A stretch of DNA of 7,468 bases from Bacteroidota bacterium. GTDB taxonomy: Bacteria > Bacteroidota > Bacteroidia > NS11-12g > UBA9320. A model generated the notes under the pieces. The model did not search any database. It saw only the letters and a list, made by a program, of their open reading frames with translations, and was not told where the DNA came from. Position numbers and translations under genes: made by a program. Numbering within the stretch: the first letter of the stretch is position 1; every line of letters begins with the position of its first letter. The DNA lies in the NCBI GenBank assembly GCA_003485825.1, contig DNHN01000042.1:1-7468 (forward strand). The letters run 5' to 3'. Positions 1-5,857 of the stretch are shown one piece after another.

Positions 1-1128
1 AGCTCAGGCAACATTATCTATGTCAAATATTCAACGTTGGCTAGAGATGTGAAAGTGGGAGAGCGAGTGCTTTTAGACGACGGTAAATTGGAGCTAGAGT
101 TCACGAAAAGAATAGATAATAGCACCGTAGAAGCAGTAGTTATTAATGGGGGCTACTTGAGCTCTAACAAGGGATTTAATCTTCCTTCATCTGATATGTC
201 TGTAGCGAGTCTTACTCCAAAAGACAAGAAAGACTTAGAATTTATCATGAAACATGATTTTGATTGGGTTGCTTTGTCATTTGTAAGGGAAGAGAAGGAT
301 ATTATAGAGCTGAGAGATATCTTGACCAAAAACAACTGCCAAGCGCACATAGTAGCCAAGATAGAGAAGCCACAAGCAGTAGAAAATATAGATGCAATAA
401 TAGCAGCTACAGATGCTATCATGGTAGCACGTGGCGATCTAGGTGTAGAGATGCCTATGGAACAAGTACCTATGATACAGAAGCGCATAGTTTTTAAATG
501 TATCGAAGCTTCTACACCCGTAATCATAGCTACTCAAATGATGGAAAGCATGATTACATCACCTACCCCTACTAGAGCTGAGGCTAATGATGTAGCCAAT
601 GCTGTAATGGACGGTGCAGATGCTGTGATGCTAAGTGCCGAAACCTCAGTGGGTGAGTATCCTTTGAAAGCTGTGCAAGCTGTAGCACGTATCCTCGGAA
701 GTACGGAACTTGGATGGAATGTCTACAATAAATTCAAGAAACCAGATCCTACTTCACTTTCTTTTATAAGTGATAGGATATGTTATGCTTCAGTAAGTAT
801 GAGTGAAGGTCTAAGTGCCAAAGCAATCATCAGTATGACACAGACTGGATATACCGCATACAAAATAGCTAGTGGTAGACCAAATTGTGATATATTTATT
901 TTCACATCGAACAAAAAATTACTGACTAGACTGAGTTTAGTTTGGAATGTAAGAGCATTTTTCTATGATAAGAAAACCAATACGGATGAGACGGTGCGAG
1001 ATGTGATAACAGTGCTAAAATCTAAAGATTTGCTCAAAGACGGAGATGTAGTGATAAATACTGCTGCAATGCCGGTAATAGAAAATAGAAAAACAAACGC
1101 TATTAAGATTAGTACTGTAGGAGAGTGA
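1..1128 (+). CDS. pyk: Pyruvate kinase, 5'-truncated by window start
   Basis: Pyruvate kinase transfers phosphate from phosphoenolpyruvate to ADP, the last step of glycolysis, in the cytoplasm. The reading frame is open from base 1, so the gene begins upstream; 375 codons are visible against about 475 in the family, and the TTG at 37 is not a start. The visible part opens in the B domain (ARDVKVGERVLLDDG). It then carries the active-site signature IVAKIEKPQAVEN, with the catalytic lysine near codon 120. MVARGDLGVE (codons 141-150) binds Mg and substrate, and TQMMESM (from codon 178) and SPTPTRAEANDVANAVMDGA follow. The C-terminal allosteric-type domain runs from about codon 235 to the TGA at 1126-1128. 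The stop overlaps the next start by one base, so the two genes are probably co-transcribed. No defect is seen; identification is secure. Confidence 0.97.
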   Translation, partial: SSGNIIYVKYSTLARDVKVGERVLLDDGKLELEFTKRIDNSTVEAVVINGGYLSSNKGFNLPSSDMSVASLTPKDKKDLEFIMKHDFDWVALSFVREEKDIIELRDILTKNNCQAHIVAKIEKPQAVENIDAIIAATDAIMVARGDLGVEMPMEQVPMIQKRIVFKCIEASTPVIIATQMMESMITSPTPTRAEANDVANAVMDGADAVMLSAETSVGEYPLKAVQAVARILGSTELGWNVYNKFKKPDPTSLSFISDRICYASVSMSEGLSAKAIISMTQTGYTAYKIASGRPNCDIFIFTSNKKLLTRLSLVWNVRAFFYDKKTNTDETVRDVITVLKSKDLLKDGDVVINTAAMPVIENRKTNAIKISTVGE

Positions 1129-1640
1129 TGGAAGATATAGGAATAGTAAATAAAGTAGCTCAAAGTGGCATCGTAACCATAGACTTGGAGGATATAATTC
1201 CTGAAAGAGAGGAGGCGCATATTGATATTAAAGAGCAGCTATTCCAGGGCTTGATATTAAAGGAAAAAGACTTTAGAGCGTGGGTGAAAGAAAATGATTG
1301 GTCAGCGTATGCTGATAAGGACGTGGCACTCTATTGCTCTGCAGATGCAGTGGTGCCCACATGGGGGTATATGCTTATTTCTTCGGCGCTAAGAGATGCT
1401 ACTGCTAACGTCTTTTTTACCCCGCCGGAAAATCTGAATGCCATGGTAGTTGAAAGGGCTCTTGTAGATTTAGACCCTAGTGATTATGAAGATAAACGTG
1501 TAGTTATAAAAGGATGTGGCGATAGGGAAATAAGTAATCATGCATATGTAGTGCTTACAAGTAAACTAGTACCTTTTGCGAAGTCTGTGATGTTCGGAGA
1601 GCCATGTAGCACTGTTCCAGTGTATAAAAAACGCAAATAA
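1128..1640 (+). CDS. DUF2480-type conserved protein of Bacteroidota
   Basis: The 170-residue product looks like the DUF2480 family, found mainly in Bacteroidota and of unknown function; this is recalled from family patterns, not searched. Family-like segments are the N-terminal IVNKVAQSGIVTIDLED, then LFQGLILKEKDFRAW, then ALYCSADAVVPTWGYMLI, then VVIKGCG, and the ending FGEPCSTVPVYKKRK. Conserved cysteines in the third, fourth and last of these could bind a metal or be redox active, which is only inference. No signal peptide or membrane segment is seen, so it is probably cytoplasmic. I chose the ATG at 1128 because AGGAG at 1119-1123 lies four bases upstream; a GTG at 1125 in the same frame would add one residue. 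The TGATG overlap with pyk suggests translational coupling. Length is normal for the family and the gene looks intact. Confidence 0.88.
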   Translation: MEDIGIVNKVAQSGIVTIDLEDIIPEREEAHIDIKEQLFQGLILKEKDFRAWVKENDWSAYADKDVALYCSADAVVPTWGYMLISSALRDATANVFFTPPENLNAMVVERALVDLDPSDYEDKRVVIKGCGDREISNHAYVVLTSKLVPFAKSVMFGEPCSTVPVYKKRK

Positions 1641-1642
1641 AA

Positions 1643-1667
1643 AGCCTTTCTATAAAACAGAAAGGCT
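1643..1667. terminator. Bidirectional intrinsic terminator between convergent genes
   Basis: AGCCTTTCT at 1643-1651 pairs perfectly with AGAAAGGCT at 1659-1667 around a 7-nt loop. Read on the minus strand the stem is followed by TTTTATTT, a good U-tract for ending the gene at 1690-2280. On the plus strand it lies two bases after the stop of the DUF2480-type gene, but only a weak T-rich stretch follows it. Confidence 0.85.
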
Positions 1668-1689
1668 ACCTATTGTTTAAGTTCTTTAG

Positions 1690-2280
1690 TTAGTATTTAC
1701 TAATCTCGTCTAGCGCATCAAAGGACATATTTCTGACCCCGTCCAAGTATTGGGAAACGAAAGCATCTTCTATTCCTAGCTTTTTTATGTCATTGCTGAA
1801 TTGAATGGCATCCATTAAGTTATCGAAATGTCCTATTACATATCGTTTTGCACCATCTACTTCTTCAGCCTTTATGGTTTTGAGTTTCTCATTGAACGAT
1901 ACTAGGTCAAGGTACTGGTAGTACCCCATCTGCACTTGATAAACTGTCCCCATAGGAACTTTAGTAGAAGGCATAGCGCTTTTTAGCTTGGCATATTGAG
2001 CTTCTAAAGCAGCTAACTTGTCTGCTAAATCCTTTTTTTCTGCTCTTAATTTTTCCATTTCAGCTAGCTTCGCTTTGAGCTCAGCTACCTCATCAGATAA
2101 CTCGCTAACTTCCGTTCTGTGCTTGTTTTGCATTTTGACCCATTTTACAGGATCTTTTTTATACGTTTTAATCTCTTTTTTGAGGGCTCTTTTTTCTTTT
2201 CTGCTAAGTGACTGAGCCTCTGCTGTAGATATACTGAAGACAAATACAATAGCAAGGACTGCAAATACAATGTTTTTCAT
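1690..2280 (-). CDS. Exported coiled-coil protein with SPOR-like C-terminus ('ezrin/radixin/moesin family' in Bacteroidota)
   Basis: The function is unknown. Proteins of this layout in Bacteroidota are often labelled 'ezrin/radixin/moesin family', a name that reflects coiled-coil similarity and not a real FERM domain. Of 196 residues, 1-22 form a Sec signal peptide (KN, a hydrophobic core, then AEA before Q23), with no lipobox cysteine. A basic stretch follows (LSRKEKRALKKEIKTYKKD), then a coiled coil at about 50-100 rich in Leu, Glu, Lys and Ala (ELSDEVAELKAKLAEMEKLR). Residues from about 109 (GTVYQVQMGYY) to about 180 resemble a SPOR-like fold: a beta strand, then SFNEKLKTIKAE, then RYVIGHFDNLMDAIQFSNDI. 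A role at the periplasmic peptidoglycan is therefore inferred. It is transcribed towards pyk and divergently from fumC, with its own terminator at 1643-1667. The ATG at 2280 gives a clean signal peptide. Confidence 0.88.
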   Translation of the reverse strand: MKNIVFAVLAIVFVFSISTAEAQSLSRKEKRALKKEIKTYKKDPVKWVKMQNKHRTEVSELSDEVAELKAKLAEMEKLRAEKKDLADKLAALEAQYAKLKSAMPSTKVPMGTVYQVQMGYYQYLDLVSFNEKLKTIKAEEVDGAKRYVIGHFDNLMDAIQFSNDIKKLGIEDAFVSQYLDGVRNMSFDALDEISKY

Positions 2281-2312
2281 TTATTCTTTATTTTTCTTAA
2301 ATTTATTTGGAG

Positions 2313-2320
2313 CGAAATTA
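2313..2320 (-). promoter_or_regulatory. Possible -7 box for the exported coiled-coil gene
   Basis: On the minus strand TAATTTCG matches the Bacteroidota -7 consensus TAnnTTTG at all but one fixed position. It would put the transcription start about 26 bases before the ATG at 2280. The nearest upstream TTG is about 24 bases away, longer than usual, so this is a weak call. Confidence 0.3.
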
Positions 2321-2337
2321 TGGAAATGCTTAGGATC

Positions 2338-2372
2338 TTGTGCCCAAAAGATTTACGAATAATCTACCTTTG
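2338..2372 (+). promoter_or_regulatory. Bacteroidota-type promoter of fumC
   Basis: TACCTTTG at 2365-2372 is an exact match to the Bacteroidota -7 element TAnnTTTG. A TTG at 2338-2340 is the nearest candidate for the -33 box, with a rather long spacing of 24 bases. Transcription would start near 2379, leaving a leader of only about 14 bases before the ATG at 2393. The -7 box is the firm part of this call. Confidence 0.72.
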
Positions 2373-2392
2373 CATACTTTAGAATACACATC

Positions 2393-3796
2393 ATGGAATA
2401 CAGAATAGAAAGAGACAGCATTGGAGAGGTAAAAGTACCTGCAGAGAAGTACTGGGCAGCACAGACTCAAAGGTCTTTGGAAAACTTTAAAATAGGGAAC
2501 CAAAAGATGCCAATAGAAATTATCAGAGCATTTGGCGTGTTAAAAAAATGTGCAGCTATGACCAATGCCGAGCTCGGTGTCCTTTCTCAAGAAAAAGCAG
2601 ATTTAATTTCAGATGTATGTGATGAGATCATTGACGGTAAGCTAGATGATCAATTCCCACTCGTGATATGGCAGACAGGCTCTGGTACTCAGAGTAATAT
2701 GAATGTAAACGAGGTAATTGCCAATAGAGGACATGTACTTCAAGGGGGTAAATTGTCAGATGAGAATAAAGTACTTCATCCTAATGATGATGTGAATAAG
2801 TCCCAGAGTAGCAATGATACTTTTCCTACGGCGATGAGTATAGCAGTGTACAAGCAAATGATTGATTTTGCGATCCCTGGTCTTCAAGTATTGAAGGATA
2901 CTTTCAAGAAGAAAGCACGTGAGTTTAAGGATATCGTAAAAATAGGACGTACGCATTTTATGGATGCTACTCCACTCACGCTTGGCCAAGAGTTTAGTGG
3001 ATATAGACGCCAATTGGAGATGAGTATTATCGCTATTGAAAATGCGATGACTGGTGCTCAGGAGATAGCTCTTGGCGGTACTGCTGTAGGTACGGGGCTG
3101 AATACACCAAAAGGATATGACGTAATGGTAGCTGCTAAAATTGCTGCAGAAATGGCAATGCCATTCCGTACGGCAGAAAACAAATTTGAAGCACTGGCTG
3201 CACACGATGCCATGGTAGAGCTGCACGGAGCGCTAAAAAGAGCCGCGGTAAGCTGTATGAAAATAGGAAACGATATCCGTATGCTAAGTTCTGGACCAAG
3301 AAGTGGCATAGGAGAAATTATCATCCCAAGCAACGAGCCAGGTTCGAGCATAATGCCGGGCAAAGTTAATCCTACACAGTGTGAGGCACTTACTATGGTA
3401 TGTGCTCAGGTGATGGGAAACGATGTAGCAGTGACAATAGGAGGTAGTAATGGACACTTTGAGCTCAATGTTTTCAAGCCACTTATAGCAGCCAATGTAT
3501 TGCAAAGTGCAAGAATTTTAGGCCAAGCTTGTCTTTCTTTTAATGACAACTGTGTGGTGGGTATAGAACCTAATTATGCAGAAATTCAAAATAAACTAGA
3601 CAGCTCACTCATGCTAGTGACTGCCCTTAATACACATATAGGCTATGACAAGGCGGCTAAAATAGCGAAGAAAGCATATGCTGAGAACTCTACGCTCAAA
3701 GAAGCAGGGGTAGCTCTTGGATACATGACTGCAGAGCAGTTTGATGAGTGGGTAGTACCTACAGATATGTGTGGAGATATGGAACTTGGGTTTTAA
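2393..3796 (+). CDS. fumC: Class II fumarate hydratase (fumarase C)
   Basis: This iron-independent fumarase interconverts fumarate and L-malate in the TCA cycle; it is a cytoplasmic homotetramer of the aspartase/fumarase superfamily. The product is 467 residues, the usual length for the family. The three conserved active-site regions are all present: [14 protein letters not shown] from residue 95, [16 protein letters not shown] from 185 with His188, and [11 protein letters not shown] at 317-327, the superfamily signature with the catalytic Ser318. These match the E. coli FumC numbering as I recall it. The ending ([17 protein letters not shown]) also fits fumarase and argues against aspartase or argininosuccinate lyase. 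The ATG at 2393 follows a strong -7 box and has no clear Shine-Dalgarno sequence, which is common in this phylum. The methyltransferase gene begins three bases after the stop. Confidence 0.97.
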   Translation: MEYRIERDSIGEVKVPAEKYWAAQTQRSLENFKIGNQKMPIEIIRAFGVLKKCAAMTNAELGVLSQEKADLISDVCDEIIDGKLDDQFPLVIWQTGSGTQSNMNVNEVIANRGHVLQGGKLSDENKVLHPNDDVNKSQSSNDTFPTAMSIAVYKQMIDFAIPGLQVLKDTFKKKAREFKDIVKIGRTHFMDATPLTLGQEFSGYRRQLEMSIIAIENAMTGAQEIALGGTAVGTGLNTPKGYDVMVAAKIAAEMAMPFRTAENKFEALAAHDAMVELHGALKRAAVSCMKIGNDIRMLSSGPRSGIGEIIIPSNEPGSSIMPGKVNPTQCEALTMVCAQVMGNDVAVTIGGSNGHFELNVFKPLIAANVLQSARILGQACLSFNDNCVVGIEPNYAEIQNKLDSSLMLVTALNTHIGYDKAAKIAKKAYAENSTLKEAGVALGYMTAEQFDEWVVPTDMCGDMELGF

Positions 3797-3799
3797 TCC

Positions 3800-4444
3800 A
3801 TGAGTACTAAACTAAAGCCATTCAGGCTAAAAACAATCGGTAAATACACCGATAATAAAGACCTAAAGGTATTGGATATAGGCTCGGGTAGTCACTCGAG
3901 CAGTATTACCAAGAAGTGGTGGCCAAACTGCCACTATACCGGTGTAGATAGAGATGTGAGCTATGATAATACGGAGGAAGATGTTCAGAATATGGATGAA
4001 TTCTTTCAGTTAGATCTCACAGCGTTAGACTACAGTCAAATACCAGATGAGACTTATGATGTGATTATCATGAGTCATGTGATAGAGCACTTGTATAACG
4101 GAGACAAAGTACTTCCTCTGTTATTCAAAAAGCTTAAAAAAGGAGGGCTGTTCTACATAGAGTTTCCGTGTGAAGCGAGTGCTAGCTTCCCGAGTAAGAA
4201 GGAAACATTAAATTTCTTTGATGATGATACACACGTGCGTATTTGGTCTATCAAGGAAGTAGCTAATATCTTTATGAATGGAGGTTTCAACGTAAAAATG
4301 GCCGGTAAAAATAGAAGCTGGATCAACATTGCTCTAATGCCTATCAAGATTCCTTTGCAACTACTTACCAAAAGGTATGTTCGTGGCGGTGTGTACTGGG
4401 ATTGGTACGGATTTGCTGACTATTTGATTGCTGAGAAGGGATAG
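3800..4444 (+). CDS. Class I SAM-dependent methyltransferase (Methyltransf_11/23 type)
   Basis: The 214-residue protein has a Rossmann-type methyltransferase fold. Motif I is VLDIGSG at residues 24-30. The acidic residue ending strand 2 is Asp50 in GVDRD, and motif IV is YDVIIMSHVIEHL at 86-98. KKLKKGGLFYIEFP follows as the strand 5 region. The substrate cannot be told. The C-terminal tail (from Met180) is rich in aromatic residues: YWDWYGFADYLIAEKG. The gene starts three bases after fumC, so it is probably read from the same transcript by translational coupling; no separate promoter or Shine-Dalgarno sequence is seen. The last 108 bases (4337-4444) are repeated in damaged form at 4576-4669 and 5223-5309. 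The gene itself looks complete, but its 3' end may have been exchanged or duplicated. Confidence 0.92.
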   Translation: MSTKLKPFRLKTIGKYTDNKDLKVLDIGSGSHSSSITKKWWPNCHYTGVDRDVSYDNTEEDVQNMDEFFQLDLTALDYSQIPDETYDVIIMSHVIEHLYNGDKVLPLLFKKLKKGGLFYIEFPCEASASFPSKKETLNFFDDDTHVRIWSIKEVANIFMNGGFNVKMAGKNRSWINIALMPIKIPLQLLTKRYVRGGVYWDWYGFADYLIAEKG

Positions 4445-4460
4445 ATTTACTAATCTCAAA

Positions 4461-4567
4461 GGGATTACATATCCCTAGTTATAATAATTCGATGCTATTT
4501 GACCCCTGTGGGGTCGCACGGTTGTTTGGTGTTTACTTAGTTATAGGTATTTGAACCCGATGGGTTT
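4461..4567. repeat. Palindromic repeat block, copy 1 (three hairpins)
   Basis: This non-coding block downstream of the methyltransferase holds three small stem-loops: GGGAT/ATCCC at 4461-4475, GACCCC/GGGGTC with loop TGT at 4501-4515, and AACCC/GGGTT with loop GAT at 4554-4566, extendable by G-T pairs. The linker has TTTGGTGTTT and CTTAGTTATAG. About 59 of 70 bases from 4498 on match the block at 5362-5431. None of the stems has a clear U-tract, so they look more like REP-like intergenic palindromes than intrinsic terminators, although they could still protect or end the fumC-methyltransferase mRNA. Confidence 0.8.
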
Positions 4568-4575
4568 GTTTTCGT

Positions 4576-4669
4576 ATGCCGATCAAGATTCCTTTACAAC
4601 TACTTACGTGGTGATTTATACTAGGATTAGTACGGATTTGCTAATTACTTAATAGCGGAGAAAAGGTAG
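4576..4669 (+). pseudogene. Decayed duplicate of the methyltransferase 3' end
   Basis: This stretch aligns with 4337-4444 of the intact methyltransferase gene, from its Met180 codon to its TAG stop. By hand count 77 of 94 aligned bases match. A 14-bp deletion (the equivalent of 4369-4382) after CTACTTAC shifts the frame, and both tryptophan codons of the YWDWYGF motif have become TAG. Eleven of the 17 substitutions fall at third codon positions, so the copy seems to have diverged while still coding. It ends AGGTAG, as does the third copy, while the intact gene ends GGATAG. The toxin gene's stop lies two bases further on. It cannot encode a product; it is a displaced or duplicated gene end. 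Confidence 0.85.
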
Positions 4670-4671
4670 AC

Positions 4672-4983
4672 TTATATGTTTAGTCTTTTACTCCATTTTT
4701 TAGGACTCTGTTTGCCGTGAAAAATGGCATAAACTAAGATAAGATTATCTTTTTCTATTACTTCATAATGAAGATAGAAAGGAAATTTTTTGGAAATTCT
4801 TCGAACGCGAATTTTATTGTATTTGGTAGGGGAGATAAGGGGTTGGTCAACTAACTTTTCTAAAGCATTGAAAGCATGTTTTTCGAAAATTAAGCCTAAA
4901 TCACGACTCTTTGCACTATACCAATCACTGGCATCTCTTATGTCAATGGAAACAAGAGGACTAATGCCAAGGGTGTAACTCAC
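4672..4983 (-). CDS. RelE/ParE-type toxin of a type II toxin-antitoxin system
   Basis: The 103-residue basic protein fits the RelE/ParE superfamily of toxins, which either cleave mRNA at the ribosome (RelE type) or poison gyrase (ParE type). The order of segments is typical: ISPLVSIDIRDASDWYSAKS as the first strand and helix, FEKHAFNALEKLVDQP as the second helix, then KYNKIRVRRISKKFPFYLHYEV, VYAIFHGKQSPKKW and a basic end. The FPFYLHYEV plus IFHGKQSPKKW pair is common in Bacteroidota members labelled RelE/ParE; I cannot decide between the two activities. The start is GTG at 4983, overlapping the antitoxin stop as GTGA, which implies coupled translation in antitoxin-first order. The gene ends two bases from a decayed methyltransferase fragment. 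It appears full length. Confidence 0.88.
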   Translation of the reverse strand: MSYTLGISPLVSIDIRDASDWYSAKSRDLGLIFEKHAFNALEKLVDQPLISPTKYNKIRVRRISKKFPFYLHYEVIEKDNLILVYAIFHGKQSPKKWSKRLNI

Positions 4984-5189
4984 TTCTTATGGTATTGAGC
5001 CTTTAAATCTGCAACGCTCAAAAAAGAATCTGGATTTTGGGCGTACTCTGTTCTTCTGGCAAGGACTTCTTTTTGTTGCCAATCGGGTATTCCCATTTCA
5101 TCATCAAACTCATAGCTCAAGTCGTTATCTTTCAAAAAACTGAGTACTAAATCTTTCTCAGAATCTGATATATCAATTGTTACTTTCAC
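4980..5189 (-). CDS. Antitoxin (addiction-module type) paired with the RelE/ParE toxin
   Basis: This small acidic protein precedes the toxin gene with a 4-base overlap and would bind and neutralise it. From the GTG at 5189 it has 69 residues: an N-terminal strand KVTIDISDSEKD, a short helix LVLSFLKDN, an acidic stretch SYEFDDE, then IPDWQQKEVLARRTEYAQNPDSFLSV and a lysine-rich end. The IPDWQQKEVLARR..Y..NP segment is typical of Bacteroidota addiction-module proteins. No DNA-binding domain is recognised. A longer frame from TTG at 5225 would add LSFIFSFPIFEK, but this overlaps the likely promoter, so I prefer GTG. There is no ATG option, and the frame is closed by TAG just upstream of 5225. 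The start is the uncertain part. Confidence 0.8.
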   Translation of the reverse strand: MKVTIDISDSEKDLVLSFLKDNDLSYEFDDEMGIPDWQQKEVLARRTEYAQNPDSFLSVADLKAQYHKK

Positions 5190-5194
5190 TTTTT

Positions 5195-5225
5195 CAAAGA
5201 TAGGAAATGAAAAGATAAACGACAA
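5195..5225 (-). promoter_or_regulatory. Promoter of the toxin-antitoxin operon
   Basis: Read on the minus strand, TTG at 5225-5223, a 20-base spacer and TATCTTTG at 5202-5195 fit the Bacteroidota consensus TTG-N19-21-TAnnTTTG. The expected transcription start falls at or within a few bases of the GTG at 5189, so the mRNA would be leaderless or nearly so. The TTG box is the complement of the first codon (CAA) of the third methyltransferase fragment. Confidence 0.65.
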
Positions 5226-5309
5226 CTACTTGCCAAAAGCTACGTGCAAGTCGGTGTATATTGTGATTTGTATGGTTTTGCTGATTATTTTATTGCTGAG
5301 AAGAGGTAG
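5223..5309 (+). pseudogene. Second displaced methyltransferase 3' end, open in frame but lacking its 5' part
   Basis: This 87-bp stretch aligns without gaps to 4358-4444 of the intact methyltransferase gene, from Gln187 to the stop; 70 of 87 bases match by hand count. It stays in frame to TAG at 5307-5309 and would read QLLAKSYVQVGVYCDLYGF followed by ADYFIAEKR. Both motif tryptophans are changed (to Cys and Leu). Twelve of 17 differences are at third codon positions, so it once formed part of a functional gene related to the present one. Everything 5' of the CAA codon is replaced by the toxin-antitoxin promoter region; AAGAT at 5213-5217 may be a trace of the next codons upstream. The block at 5329-5434 follows at the same spacing as its counterpart after the intact gene. 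Confidence 0.85.
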
Positions 5310-5328
5310 GACCCTACCAATACTATAT

Positions 5329-5434
5329 GGATTGTACATCTGTTTTATCCATCCACGAATATTCGACCCCTCTGGGGTCGCACTGCTCTTTGGTGTTTTC
5401 TTAGTTATAGATATTTGAACCCATCGGGTTCAAA
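5329..5434. repeat. Palindromic repeat block, copy 2
   Basis: This is the second copy of the block at 4461-4567. A loose GGAT/ATCC stem lies at 5329-5350. CGACCCC/GGGGTCG with loop TCT lies at 5364-5380, a 7-bp stem. TTTGAACCC/GGGTTCAAA with loop ATC lies at 5414-5434, a perfect 9-bp stem. The linker TTTGGTGTTTTCTTAGTTATAG nearly equals that of copy 1, and the distance between the two main hairpins is the same (52 bases). This copy has the better stems. It lies between the displaced methyltransferase end and the fhs gene, and has no U-tract. Confidence 0.8.
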
Positions 5435-5857
5435 ACATATTGTATTAATCACAACGTGCTTTTCCTAAAAAAACGAATAATCGTAGGCTGCGTGTCATCA
5501 AGTTTGTGCTTTTTTAGTGCATCTATTTTATAGTTAATTGTATAGTAAATCCACAGAGTCTTTCAGAAAAAGAGGAACTTCTGCCTTACAATGTGCCCGA
5601 ATTTCACATAATTAAAAGAACTTTCTACCACCGTATTTGCACTCCAAGGTTAAAAATTCAGGGACATAGAACCAGATAAAGTGCGACTTCTCCGAATATA
5701 TTCAATAAGGGCATACGCGCAAAAGCAGGTGCAGAAAAGTATGGCAAATAGCCAAATAATTAGTCCAGAGCTACTAGGTGTAACGAGTTACATTTTTTTT
5801 GTTAATTAGGATTACTAAAAAAGCAATGGACGTTAGAAATTCCTTGAAAAATTTTCC
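5435..5857. other. Gene-free stretch with possible small membrane-protein remnant
   Basis: No convincing gene is present. On the minus strand, between TAA at about 5790 and TAA at 5652-5650, one frame reads SSSGLIIWLFAILFCTC then AYALIEYIRRSRTLSG. It looks like a single membrane helix with a basic flank, but it has no usable start: an ATG stands directly before the TAA. TGTAAC-GA-GTTACA at 5779-5792 followed by eight T's resembles a weak plus-strand terminator, with no plus-strand gene to serve nearby. A second minus-strand run, ANTVVESSFNYVKFGHIVRQK at about 5575-5640, is also without a start. These could be remnants of lost genes or chance. Confidence 0.4.

Noticed and set aside
153..527. 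124-codon minus-strand frame opposite pyk
   Set aside because: It mirrors the conserved pyruvate kinase active-site region; the conservation belongs to the plus-strand gene.
2756..3505. Minus-strand frames inside fumC
   Set aside because: They lie wholly within a well-conserved fumC frame and show no family-like composition; they are shadows of the coding strand.
4461..4567. Integron attC sites, suggested by hairpins next to a toxin-antitoxin cassette
   Set aside because: No GTTRRRY/RYYYAAC core pair is seen at the ends of the block, and the repeats include coding sequence of a neighbouring gene, which attC sites do not. No integrase is in the window.
4670..5222. An insertion sequence carrying the toxin-antitoxin genes
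   Set aside because: There is no transposase and there are no terminal inverted repeats at the module's edges; the flanking copies are old, diverged gene ends, not short target-site duplications.
5230..5418. 62-codon plus-strand frame with hydrophobic residues starting at TTG 5230
   Set aside because: It is out of frame with the methyltransferase fragment it overlaps, runs through the palindromic block, and its hydrophobicity comes from reading that fragment in the wrong frame.
5779..5800. Intrinsic terminator (TGTAAC/GTTACA then eight T's) on the plus strand
   Set aside because: The stem is short and AT-rich with a two-base loop (or 5 bp with a tetraloop), and no plus-strand gene ends nearby, so it is noted only within the gene-free region.
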